Below are positions 1 to 7,894 of a stretch of 64,000 nt of DNA, one piece after another (positions within the stretch are counted from its first letter, which is position 1; each line of letters starts with the position of its first letter). The stretch comes from Bacteroidaceae bacterium (lineage in GTDB: Bacteria > Bacteroidota > Bacteroidia > Bacteroidales > Bacteroidaceae), in NCBI GenBank assembly GCA_016280855.1, contig JAEEHP010000072.1, positions 1-64,000 on the forward strand, given 5' to 3'. The position numbers and the translations under genes were made by a program. The notes beneath the pieces are model-generated. The model searched no databases. It was not told the DNA's origin and saw nothing but the letters and a program-made list of their open reading frames with translations.

Positions 1-396
1 AAGGTGTCAGTCTATGGCGAGCTCAACGCCAACCGCCTGCGCTACTCCGACGCTGCGGAGCAGAACACGACCCAGTGGAACAACCGCTTCGGCACGGAAG
101 TTGAGCTCACGCGCGGTCATTTCGTCGTCAAGACGCAGATCTACGAGCGGATGTATCGCGGCTACACCATCGAGTCGATGAACCGCAATATGCTCGTCTG
201 GGACGCTTCCGTAACCTGGAATTTCCTGAAGAACAAAGCCAAGCTCACCCTCGAACTGGACGATATCCTCAACAACAAGGACTACAAAAGCTACAGCCAG
301 ACGGCCTATCAGCAGACCACCTCGTGGAGCGACTTCCGCCACCACTACGCCAGCCTCACCTTCACTTATCACTTAGATGCCAAGCAGAAAGAATAG
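1..396 (+). CDS. Outer-membrane beta-barrel / TonB-dependent receptor family protein, C-terminal part
   Basis: The frame is open from the left edge, so only about the last 130 residues are present. They show alternating aromatic/polar beta-strands and end in a final strand (SLTFTYHL) followed by a short charged tail, the usual finish of an outer-membrane barrel. The segment LELDDILNNKDYKSYSQ resembles the penultimate strand of the outer-membrane beta-barrel family common in Bacteroidetes, which often acts as TonB-dependent transporter or sensor. Substrate cannot be judged. The GTG at position 4 is an internal codon, not a start. Confidence 0.65.
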   Translation, partial: KVSVYGELNANRLRYSDAAEQNTTQWNNRFGTEVELTRGHFVVKTQIYERMYRGYTIESMNRNMLVWDASVTWNFLKNKAKLTLELDDILNNKDYKSYSQTAYQQTTSWSDFRHHYASLTFTYHLDAKQKE

Positions 397-772
397 GCCA
401 AATCTGTGTGTTCTGAGAGATCTGTGTTAGATAAAATAGCTTGTGCTGCATATAACATGGAAAAGTCACACAGATTCCATTTTAATAAGACAACGAATTT
501 TACGAATTAAACGAATTATTTCTTGTCCTATAGTCCAATCTTTGCATGGCCAGATGTTTTTATAAGACAACGAATTTTACGAATTAAACGAATTATTTCT
601 TGTCCTATAGACCAATCTTTGCATAGATACGACGCAAGCATAAATTCGTTTAATTCGTATAATTCGTTGTAAAGAAGGAAGAAATGTGCCAAGTGCAATA
701 TTGATGCCCCAATTTTTGATGAATAATTGTGGTGACATCATTGTTCTCGAGAAGGCGCGAAGTAAGGATAGC
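397..772. repeat. Intergenic gap with two direct and one inverted copy of an AT-rich repeat
   Basis: No credible gene lies here. Two near-identical copies of a roughly 63-bp unit begin at 485 and 562 (period 77 bp). Each starts ATAAGACAACGAATTTTACG, continues with AACGAATT-type repeats and ends in CTTGTCCTATAG followed by CCAATCTTTGCAT. An inverted partial copy lies at 642-671. The same element recurs in opposite orientation at 9551-9647. The gap lies between two convergent genes, so folded copies could stop transcription from either side. Confidence 0.8.
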
Positions 773-1738
773 TTATTGCTGTTCGAGGCGATCGCGGAAC
801 AGCTGGAGCTGGTTGACGATCTCGTCGGCGTCGTCGGTGAGGGTGAGCTGCAGGTTTTTGTACATGCCGGTGTGCATGAGGTTCTGGAGCAGGGGATAGA
901 TGGGAATTCTATCGGTCCAAAACGTCTTGCCGAGGAAGATCATGGGGCTTGAGAAGCCGAAGGAGAGGTAGTGGTTCTGCACGGCGTCCTGGAAGATCTC
1001 CTGCATGGTGCCTGCGCTGCCGGGGGTGTAGATGATGCCTCCGTAGGCGATGGTGAGGATAGTGTCTTCGCGGATGCTGTTCTCGAAGAACTTGGCGATG
1101 TGCGTGGCAAACGGCGTCGAGGGCTCATGGCCGTAGAGCCAGGTGGGGATGCCGAGGCTAATGTAGCGGTCCTGCGGGTATTTGTTGATGACGGCGAAGG
1201 CCGAGGCGAGCCATCCCCGGTCGTTGAACGTGGGGTAGGGTGCCAGCATGTCGAGGGCATCGTCTAAAGCGCCGTCGCTGCGTCCGGCCATCCAGGCTCC
1301 GAGGTGTGTGGCTTCCATGGCACCCGGTCCGCCGCCGCTGACCATGTAGAACCCGAGTTCCGTGAGGCGTTTGCTCAGATGGGCAATCTGACGGTACATG
1401 GGTTCTGTGCGGCGCAGGGCATGACCTCCCATGATGCCGACATAACGCTTGCTGTCGTAGCGTTCGAGGAAGGCGGCGAGGCCCGTGTGGATGCCATGGT
1501 CGTGGAGGGAGCGTGCCAGGGATTCCTCGACGTCGCGGGCGTTCTTGCCCGTGGCGATGAAGTGGCTATAGACGCGGCTGTCGTAGCACGTGGAAAAGGT
1601 CGCTTCCGCCTCCTCGGGGTTGTAGCCGCTGTAGAGCTCTGCGGCGGAGTAGAGCTGGTGGCGTGTGACATCGTAGGGCACCATCGTGAGATGATCCACG
1701 AGTGCGGCAAGATGGGCGTGGTCGGGCTGTGAGATCAT
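773..1738 (-). CDS. LOG family protein (Rossmann-fold nucleotide-binding)
   Basis: A 321-residue protein with the two signature loops of the LOG/lysine-decarboxylase-like fold: SGGGPGAMEA near residue 135 and PGSAGTMQE near residue 240. The second is normally PGGxGTxxE; here the second Gly is Ser. Characterised LOG proteins are nucleotide 5'-monophosphate phosphoribohydrolases; many bacterial members have unknown substrates. This one has a longer N-terminal region than the minimal 180-residue enzymes. Its ATG overlaps the stop of ftsK in an ATGA arrangement (1735-1738), so it is probably translationally coupled to and co-transcribed with ftsK. Enzyme activity is inferred only. Confidence 0.75.
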   Translation of the reverse strand: MISQPDHAHLAALVDHLTMVPYDVTRHQLYSAAELYSGYNPEEAEATFSTCYDSRVYSHFIATGKNARDVEESLARSLHDHGIHTGLAAFLERYDSKRYVGIMGGHALRRTEPMYRQIAHLSKRLTELGFYMVSGGGPGAMEATHLGAWMAGRSDGALDDALDMLAPYPTFNDRGWLASAFAVINKYPQDRYISLGIPTWLYGHEPSTPFATHIAKFFENSIREDTILTIAYGGIIYTPGSAGTMQEIFQDAVQNHYLSFGFSSPMIFLGKTFWTDRIPIYPLLQNLMHTGMYKNLQLTLTDDADEIVNQLQLFRDRLEQQ

Positions 1739-4323
1739 AGGTTATTGAGCAGTTGTTCGAGCGTGTTTTCGTCCTGAATGAGCACTTCGCGCGGCTTGGC
1801 CCCCTGGGCTTGTCCGACGATGCCCGCCTTCTCGAGTTGGTCCATGAGTCGTCCGGCGCGGTTGAAGCCGATGGAGAACTTGCGCTGTATCATGCTCGTG
1901 GAGCCTTGCTGCGACGCGACGATGAGGCGTGCCACTTCGGGGAACATGGGGTCGAGATGGTTCATATCGACGTCCGCGGCTCCGCTGCCGGCATCTTCCA
2001 TGGGCGGACGCGGGAGCGCGAAGGGAGCGTTGTAGCTCTGCTGGCAGGCGATGAAGGCCGCGATGCGTTCCACCTCCGGCGTGTCCACGAAGGCGCATTG
2101 CAGGCGAACGGGTTCCGAACCGGCTAAGAAGAGCATGTCGCCCTTGCCGATGAGCTGGTTGGCACCCGGGCGGTCGAGGATCGTGCGCGAGTCGATCATG
2201 GCGCTGACCTTGAAGGCCATACGGGCGGGGAAGTTGGCTTTGATGGTGCCCGTGATGATGTTGGTCGTCGGGCGCTGCGTGGCGATGATCATGTGCATGC
2301 CCACGGCACGTGCCAGCTGGGCGATGCGGGCGATGGGGAGCTCGATCTCCTTGCCGGCGGTCATGATGAGGTCGCCGAACTCATCGATGATGACGACGAT
2401 GTAAGGCAGGAACTTATGGCCGTTCTCGGGGTTGAGCTGGCGGTTCTTGAACTTCTCGTTGTATTCCTTAATATTACGTGCGTGCGCGCGCTTGAGGAGG
2501 TCGTAACGGGTGTCCATCTCGAGGCATAGGCTCTTGAGGGTGGTGATGACTTTCTGCACGTCGGTGATGATGGGCTCGTCGTTGTCGTCCTCTATCTGAG
2601 CCAGGAAATGGTTGACGATGGGCGTGTAGATGGGGAACTCCACCTTCTTGGGATCCACCATGACGAACTTCAGCTCGGCGGGGTGTTTCTTATATAATAA
2701 AGAGGTGATGATGGCGTTGAGGCCGACGGATTTACCTTGTCCTGTAGCACCAGCGACGAGGAGGTGGGGCATCTTGGCGAGGTCGGCCATGAAGACTTCG
2801 TTGGTGATGGTCTTGCCGAGTGCCATGGGCAGCTCCATGGTCGTTTCCTGGAATTTCCTGCTGTTGAGGATGCTTTCCATCGACACGATCTGCGGCTTGG
2901 CGTTAGGCACTTCGATGCCGATGGTGCCCTTGCCGGGGATGGGCGCGATGATGCGTATGCCGAGGGCAGAGAGCGACAGGGCGATGTCGTCCTCAAGGTT
3001 GCGAATCTTGGAGATGCGGACGCCGGGAGCGGGCGTGATCTCGTAGAGCGTGATCGTGGGGCCTACGGTGGCTTTGATGCTTGAAATCTCGACGCCGAAG
3101 GTGCGCAGGACGTAGATGATCTGGTCCTTGTTCTTGGTCTGTTCCTCCATGTCGATGCTGGCCCTCGGGTCGATGTCGTAGTGCTTGAGGAGGTCGAGGG
3201 TGGGGTAGCGGTAGTTCTCGAGGTCGCGCTTGGGGTCATAAGGATCCAGCACGATCTCGGGTTGTTCGTCGGCTTTCTCTTCCTCGCCGGCTACTTCTAC
3301 GGTGAATGTAGTGTCGTCGGGTGCCGGAGCGACGGTGGCAAAGGGGATGTCGTCGTCGGCGGGGATGGTGATCTCGTCGGCTTCGGGATCGGCCGTTGCA
3401 TCGGGCGTTTCCGGGGTCGGCGTCTCCGGGGTTTCCGGGGTCTCCGGGGTTTCCGGGGTCTCCGGATTTTCCGGATTTTCCGGGCTTTCCGGGCTTTCCG
3501 GGCTTTCCGGGCTTTCCGGACTTTCCGGGCTTTCCGGATTTTCCGGGCTTTCCGGACTTTCCGGCGTCTCCGGCATGAATTGCTTGAAGAAAGCGACGAT
3601 GCGGCTGAGGACGGGGTAGCGCTCCTGCAGCTCGCGAGCCAGCTGCTGGGGGTGGAGCAGGCGTTTGATGATGCGGATGGTTTCGGCGCTGAGGTAGCAC
3701 AGATAGGCCAACAGCACGAGGATGATGACGATGAAAGCGCCGACCGAGCCGATGTACTGTTCCAGCAGCTGCACAATGCGCAGGCCGTGGAAGCCGCCGG
3801 GGCTGATGTAGCTGATGGCGGGGTTGCCGGCAAAGGTGGAAGTGAAGAAGAAGGCAGAGGCCACGCTCACCCAGCACAGCAGGAAGGTGCAGTTGATGAA
3901 CCATTTCCAAAGACGCACATGATAGGCGCCGGTGAGCTTCAACGAAGCGGCAAACAGGAACACCGGCAGGAAGAAGGCTCCGAAGCCGAAGCCTCTAGTG
4001 ATCCAATAGTCGCTCCACCACGCGCCGACGTAGCCTGCCCAGTTGTGGGCATCGTGGAAGAGATGGTTCTGCAGCACTTTCTGGTCTTCGCCACCCGTGA
4101 TGAGATGCGACACGAGACACAGCAACGTGAAAGCCGCAATGGCCAGCAAAACGACACCGGCGGCGATGCTGATGGATTCGGTGCGGCTCATCGGGTCTTC
4201 GCGTTCGCCCATGAGCGCTTCATGAATATGTAGGCTGTTGTCTGTCAGCTCTTTGCCGCGAGTCCTGACAGCCCGTTTAGGCGCACTTTTGCGCGTCGTA
4301 TTCTTCTTCGTCTGTTTATCCAT
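1735..4323 (-). CDS. ftsK: DNA translocase FtsK/SpoIIIE
   Basis: An 862-residue septal DNA pump that clears and aligns chromosome termini during division. Four hydrophobic segments (roughly residues 50-75, 112-132, 140-163, 192-212) anchor the N-terminus. A Pro/Glu/Ser linker follows (about 251-304), then the RecA-like motor with Walker [13 protein letters not shown] near 524 and Walker [12 protein letters not shown] near 644. The last 65 or so residues form the winged-helix gamma domain that reads polar guide sequences. The linker is encoded by a 9-bp minisatellite. Divergent from the RNase D-like gene; a TATTTTTG -7 element lies at 4351-4358 on the minus strand. Downstream gene overlaps by four bases. 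Confidence 0.95.
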   Translation of the reverse strand: MDKQTKKNTTRKSAPKRAVRTRGKELTDNSLHIHEALMGEREDPMSRTESISIAAGVVLLAIAAFTLLCLVSHLITGGEDQKVLQNHLFHDAHNWAGYVGAWWSDYWITRGFGFGAFFLPVFLFAASLKLTGAYHVRLWKWFINCTFLLCWVSVASAFFFTSTFAGNPAISYISPGGFHGLRIVQLLEQYIGSVGAFIVIILVLLAYLCYLSAETIRIIKRLLHPQQLARELQERYPVLSRIVAFFKQFMPETPESPESPENPESPESPESPESPESPESPENPENPETPETPETPETPETPTPETPDATADPEADEITIPADDDIPFATVAPAPDDTTFTVEVAGEEEKADEQPEIVLDPYDPKRDLENYRYPTLDLLKHYDIDPRASIDMEEQTKNKDQIIYVLRTFGVEISSIKATVGPTITLYEITPAPGVRISKIRNLEDDIALSLSALGIRIIAPIPGKGTIGIEVPNAKPQIVSMESILNSRKFQETTMELPMALGKTITNEVFMADLAKMPHLLVAGATGQGKSVGLNAIITSLLYKKHPAELKFVMVDPKKVEFPIYTPIVNHFLAQIEDDNDEPIITDVQKVITTLKSLCLEMDTRYDLLKRAHARNIKEYNEKFKNRQLNPENGHKFLPYIVVIIDEFGDLIMTAGKEIELPIARIAQLARAVGMHMIIATQRPTTNIITGTIKANFPARMAFKVSAMIDSRTILDRPGANQLIGKGDMLFLAGSEPVRLQCAFVDTPEVERIAAFIACQQSYNAPFALPRPPMEDAGSGAADVDMNHLDPMFPEVARLIVASQQGSTSMIQRKFSIGFNRAGRLMDQLEKAGIVGQAQGAKPREVLIQDENTLEQLLNNL
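3414..3572 (-). repeat. 9-bp in-frame minisatellite in ftsK linker
   Basis: On the plus strand the unit is TTCCGGGCT/TTCCGGGGT/TTCCGGATT and similar, repeated about 17 times with the third position varying. On the coding strand it gives runs of Pro-Glu-Ser, Pro-Glu-Asn and Pro-Glu-Thr. Because the unit is three codons, gain or loss of copies changes linker length without shifting the frame. Confidence 0.9.
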
Positions 4324-4350
4324 AAATCTTTTCTATTCCTTATTTGGGGG

Positions 4351-4419
4351 CAAAAATAGTGATTTTTCGTTAACTTTTCATCTTTTTCTTCCTTTTTTTT
4401 GCAAAAATCAGTAATTTTG
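4351..4419. promoter_or_regulatory. Divergent promoter region, ftsK (-) and RNase D-like gene (+)
   Basis: The minus strand carries TATTTTTG (plus-strand CAAAAATA at 4351-4358), 28 bp before the ftsK start. The plus strand carries TAATTTTG at 4412-4419, 21 bp before the GTG at 4440. Both match the Bacteroidetes -7 consensus TAnnTTTG. The -33 elements are not clear in these T-rich flanks. Confidence 0.6.
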
Positions 4420-4439
4420 CACGCCAAAAAGAATATTTA

Positions 4440-5063
4440 GTGAAGACTATCTACGATAAATTCGACAAAAAGACGGTAGCCACGCTGCCTAAGGACGAGT
4501 TCGGCGGACGTGTCATCGTCATCCAGAGCGTCGGCGAAGCGCGGCGGGCGGTGGACTACCTCTTGCGCTTTCCGCGTTTAGGCATCGACACGGAGACACG
4601 TCCCAACTTCAAGCCCGGGGCGATGAATCCCGTGGCGTTGTTGCAGGTCGCAACCCCCGACACTTGTTTCCTGTTCCGCCTGAACCTCATCGGTCTGCCC
4701 AGCTGCCTCGTGCGTCTGCTCACCGATTCCTCGTCGCAGCGGATAGGTCTGTCGCTGCACGACGATTGGTCGCAGCTGCGACGCCGCGCTGATTTCGAGC
4801 CTGTTAACTTTGTTGAGTTGCAGGACTACGTTAAGCAGCTCGGCATCGAGGATATGAGCCTGCAGAAGCTCTACGCCAACCTGTTCAGACGCAAGATCTC
4901 GAAGACGCAACGCCTGACCAACTGGGAAGCCGACGTACTCACCGAACCTCAGAAACGCTATGCTGCCACCGATGCCTGGGCGTGCCTGAAGATGTACGAT
5001 GAAATCAACCGCCTGCTCACCACCGGCGACTTCAAACTCGTGAAGGTTGGGGCTCAGAGCTAA
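4440..5063 (+). CDS. 3'-5' exonuclease, RNase D-like (DEDDy)
   Basis: A 207-residue protein consisting of the DEDDy exonuclease domain alone: GIDTET supplies the first Asp and Glu, IGLSLHDD the second Asp, and RYAATDAW the Tyr-x3-Asp. It lacks the HRDC domain of classical RNase D, as do many Bacteroidetes members. Likely trims 3' ends of structured RNA. The GTG at 4440 is chosen because it is the first start after the TAATTTTG promoter element and gives a complete domain. The stop codon is followed directly by an array of 8-bp repeats. Confidence 0.8.
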   Translation: MKTIYDKFDKKTVATLPKDEFGGRVIVIQSVGEARRAVDYLLRFPRLGIDTETRPNFKPGAMNPVALLQVATPDTCFLFRLNLIGLPSCLVRLLTDSSSQRIGLSLHDDWSQLRRRADFEPVNFVELQDYVKQLGIEDMSLQKLYANLFRRKISKTQRLTNWEADVLTEPQKRYAATDAWACLKMYDEINRLLTTGDFKLVKVGAQS

Positions 5064-5127
5064 TCGTCCAATCGTCAACTCGTCAACTTGTCAACTCGTC
5101 AACTTGTCAACTCGTCAAATTGTCCAA
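5064..5127 (+). repeat. Octamer array between stop and start codons
   Basis: Eight consecutive 8-bp units (TCGTCAAC with TTGTCAAC and related variants) begin on the base after the TAA of the nuclease gene and end five bases before the ATG at 5133. They fill virtually the whole intergenic gap. Confidence 0.9.
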
Positions 5128-5132
5128 TAATC

Positions 5133-6314
5133 ATGATGACCATCTACCTCAAACGCGGCAAAGAAGAGTCGTTGCAACGTTTTCATCCTTGGATATTCTC
5201 CGGAGCCATTCAACGCATCGAAGGCCCCGAGGAAGAAGGGGCTTTGGCCCGTGTGTTCACTGCCAATGGCGATTATATAGCTACGGGGCATTGGCAAATC
5301 GGCAGTATTGCCGTGCGTGTGCTCACGTTTAGCGACGAAACCATAGATGATGCCTTCTGGCGTCGAAGGCTGCAGGTCGCGTTGGACGTGCGCAAGGCTA
5401 TCGGCGTGGCCGGTTCCGCCGCCAACGACACCTTCCGTCTCGTCCATGGCGAGGGCGACAACCTGCCTGGACTGGTCATCGACGTCTATGGCCAGACGGC
5501 TGTGCTGCAGGCTCATAGCGTCGGTATGCATTGTTGCCGTCAGCAGATCGCCGCGGCGTTGAAGGAGGTGATGGGCGCAGAACTCGAAAACATCTATTAC
5601 AAAAGCGAGACCACGCTGCCCTTCAAAGCCGATCTCGGACAGGAGAATGGCTTCCTCCTTGGCGGCAGTCCTGATGATGTGGCGATGGAGAACGGACTGA
5701 AGTTCCACATCGACTGGTTGCGGGGGCAGAAGACAGGCTTCTTCGTCGATCAGCGCGACAACCGCAGCCTGCTCGAGCACTATGCCCGTGGGCGCGACGT
5801 CCTGAACATGTTCTGCTACACGGGCGGCTTCTCGGTTTATGCCCTGCGCGGCGGTGCCCGTCTCGTGCATAGCGTGGACAGCTCGGCCAAGGCCGTTGAA
5901 CTCGTGAACGCCAACGTCGCCTTGAACTTCCCTGGCGACACCCGCCACGAGGCTTTCGCCGAGGATGCCTTCAAGTACCTTCAGCAGATGGATGCCGGTG
6001 CCTACGACCTGATCATCCTCGATCCTCCGGCCTTCGCCAAGCACAAGGATGCCTTGCGCAACGCCCTGAAGGGTTATACACGTTTGAATGCCCGCGCCTT
6101 CGAGAAGATCCGCGAGGGGGGCGTCCTGTTCACGTTCTCGTGTTCGCAAGCCGTTTCCAAGGACCAGTTCCGCACGGCCGTCTTTACGGCTGCTGCGATG
6201 AGCGGTCGCAGCGTGCGCATCCTCCATCAGTTGCACCAACCCGCCGACCATCCCGTCAACATCTACCATCCCGAAGGCGAATACCTCAAAGGATTGGTGT
6301 TATACGTCGAGTAG
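5133..6314 (+). CDS. rlmI: Class I SAM-dependent rRNA methyltransferase, RlmI-like
   Basis: A 393-residue protein with an N-terminal PUA-type domain (KRGKEESLQRFHPWIFSGAI is typical) and a C-terminal Rossmann methyltransferase domain: the FCYTGGFSVYA loop binds SAM, and DLIILDPPAF is the catalytic DPP motif; a Cys in TFSCSQ follows. RlmI makes m5C1962 in 23S rRNA; family membership is clear, the exact target is inferred. Frame is open further upstream, but that part would only translate the octamer repeats, so the ATG at 5133 (or 5136) is chosen. Confidence 0.85.
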   Translation: MMTIYLKRGKEESLQRFHPWIFSGAIQRIEGPEEEGALARVFTANGDYIATGHWQIGSIAVRVLTFSDETIDDAFWRRRLQVALDVRKAIGVAGSAANDTFRLVHGEGDNLPGLVIDVYGQTAVLQAHSVGMHCCRQQIAAALKEVMGAELENIYYKSETTLPFKADLGQENGFLLGGSPDDVAMENGLKFHIDWLRGQKTGFFVDQRDNRSLLEHYARGRDVLNMFCYTGGFSVYALRGGARLVHSVDSSAKAVELVNANVALNFPGDTRHEAFAEDAFKYLQQMDAGAYDLIILDPPAFAKHKDALRNALKGYTRLNARAFEKIREGGVLFTFSCSQAVSKDQFRTAVFTAAAMSGRSVRILHQLHQPADHPVNIYHPEGEYLKGLVLYVE

Positions 6315-6421
6315 TGTTAAATCAGTTAACAAATATGTCAATAACGATGCTTTGTTTGTTAAACAACATAAAATACCGCATAAAATCGGTGGCAAACTAT
6401 TGCGCATAAGGAATAAATGCG

Positions 6422-6502
6422 TACTTTTGCAACGTGTTTTTCATGGTATTAGATTTAAGGTTAATGAAAGGTCGGTTGTCGTGAGACAACCGTCTTTTTT
6501 TA
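6422..6502 (+). ncRNA. Candidate short RNA: promoter, about 65-nt transcript, intrinsic terminator
   Basis: A TACTTTTG -7 element at 6422-6429, with a partial -33 (ATTG at 6399), is followed by a roughly 65-nt segment containing GGTATTAGATTTAAGG. It ends in a strong hairpin, CGGTTGTC-GTGA-GACAACCG (6473-6492), and a T tract (6494-6501). No ORF fits and a separate promoter for the next gene lies downstream, so a free-standing small RNA is more likely than a leader. Function unknown. Confidence 0.5.
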
Positions 6503-6554
6503 TGCCGCAAGCACAATGCCTCAAATACTAATTAATGTGAATAATCCTTGATTA

Positions 6555-6587
6555 TTTGTGTTTAACTCATAGATTTGTGTACCTTTG
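6555..6587 (+). promoter_or_regulatory. Promoter of the Tyr/Gly-rich secreted protein gene
   Basis: TTTG at 6555-6558 and TACCTTTG at 6580-6587 are 25 bp apart start to start, matching the Bacteroidetes consensus. A second TACCTTTG-like site lies at 6656-6663, nearer the gene. The roughly 100-nt leader between holds short inverted GGGAnTTT/CCC segments. Confidence 0.6.
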
Positions 6588-6693
6588 CACGGAAGAATAG
6601 GGATTTTACCCCGTAGCTTTAGGCTTTTCCCTTTGTGGGATTCGCTGAATCCAGCTACCTTTGCAGCGTTCAAACATTAAAAACGAAAATAAA

Positions 6694-7845
6694 ATGAAGT
6701 ACATGAAGAATCTGTTTGCAGTAATGCTGGTCCTCTTGCCCTTCAACACCTGGGCGCAGGACGACGTCTATTTTGTTCCCAAGAAGAAGGCTGCCAAGAC
6801 TGAGCGGCGTATGACTTCAACGGAATCATATTCTATGCCCGTCGAGGTGGTCTATTCCGACGGCTCCTCCGAGACTTTCACCACGGGCTCGTCGCGCGAC
6901 GTCGATGAGTACAACCGCCGTGGCGGGGCTTCCGCGGGCAGCCTCGTGCAGCAGCCCGACGGCACTTTCGCCTACGAGGCCGACACGCTCGGACTGATGA
7001 ACGACTCCCTGGCGGCAATCACGCGCAGCTACGCCGACGGTGCCTATTCCGAGGGCTACTACGACGGCTATGCCGATGGCGAGGACTACGCCATGACGCG
7101 TCGCATGAGTCGCTTCGGATACACCAGCATCTATGTCTCGCCATGGTACTGGAGCTACTACGATGATCCTTGGTACTGGGATTCCTATTGGTATGGCTAT
7201 GATCCCTACTGGTATGGCGGCTACTACGGCTGGCATCGTCCCTACTGGGGCTATCGCGGCTACTGGGGCTATGATCCGTATTTCTACGACAGCTATTACT
7301 ACCGTCCTTATTATTATGGTGGTGGCGGTTACTACCGCGGCAGCGGCTTCGCGCATCGCAACACGAACTACACGAGCCGCTATGCGAACCTCCGCACAGC
7401 CAATCGCAACACTGGACGTCCCTCGTCCACCCGTTCCGGTGGTTTCAGTGGCAGCAGCTCCGGTCGCCGCACAGGCACCCTTGGCGATCGCGGCGGCAGC
7501 TACATCAGCCGTGGCACGTCATCCTCGAGCCGCACTACCAACAGCAGCGTGAGCAACAGCCGTGGTTCGTCGTCATCGATGTCCACTTCTCGCGGCACCG
7601 TCTCTTCGACGACTTCCCGCAGCACTTCATCCAGCAGCTCTTCCCGTTCCGTATCTTCGGGATCCAGCTCCAGCTCTCGTAGCGGTAGCGGCGGCTTTGG
7701 CGGCGTCAGTCGTGGCAGTAGCGGCGGCTTTAGTGGCGGCGGCAGTGTCAGTCGTGGCAGCAGCGGCGGCGGTTTCAGCGGCGGCGGCGGTTCACGTGGC
7801 GGCGGCGGTTTCAGCGGCGGTTCACGTGGTGGCGGACGCAGATGA
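6694..7845 (+). CDS. Secreted low-complexity protein, Tyr/Trp-rich middle and Gly/Ser/Arg-rich tail
   Basis: A 383-residue protein I cannot assign to a family. It starts with a signal peptide (MKYMKNLFAVMLVLLPFNTWAQ). Residues 40-140 are mixed. Residues about 140-215 are very rich in Tyr, Trp, Gly and Asp (YWSYYDDPWYW and similar). From about 240 to the end the protein is almost only Ser, Gly, Arg and Thr, closing with GGSRGGGRR. Such composition suggests a disordered or adhesive cell-surface or periplasmic protein. Start at 6694 gives the signal peptide; an upstream TTG at 6661 sits inside a promoter-like site. Downstream is the FadL-like gene, separated by a 7-bp repeat array. Confidence 0.7.
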   Translation: MKYMKNLFAVMLVLLPFNTWAQDDVYFVPKKKAAKTERRMTSTESYSMPVEVVYSDGSSETFTTGSSRDVDEYNRRGGASAGSLVQQPDGTFAYEADTLGLMNDSLAAITRSYADGAYSEGYYDGYADGEDYAMTRRMSRFGYTSIYVSPWYWSYYDDPWYWDSYWYGYDPYWYGGYYGWHRPYWGYRGYWGYDPYFYDSYYYRPYYYGGGGYYRGSGFAHRNTNYTSRYANLRTANRNTGRPSSTRSGGFSGSSSGRRTGTLGDRGGSYISRGTSSSSRTTNSSVSNSRGSSSSMSTSRGTVSSTTSRSTSSSSSSRSVSSGSSSSSRSGSGGFGGVSRGSSGGFSGGGSVSRGSSGGGFSGGGGSRGGGGFSGGSRGGGRR

Positions 7846-7854
7846 GCGCAATGG

Positions 7855-7886
7855 TAATGTATAATGGATAATGTATAATGTATAAT
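7855..7886 (+). repeat. Heptamer array (TAATGTA)
   Basis: Four 7-bp units TAATGTA/TAATGGA plus a partial fifth lie between the stop at 7845 and the ATG at 7895. Confidence 0.75.
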
Positions 7887-7894
7887 TGACTGCT

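Noticed and set aside
686..952. 88-codon plus-strand frame
   Set aside because: Runs antisense into the LOG-family gene; no independent support.
3181..4233. Long plus-strand frame of 350 codons opposite ftsK
   Set aside because: Arg/Phe/Gly/Ala-rich shadow of the ftsK coding strand and its 9-bp repeat; ftsK is certain.
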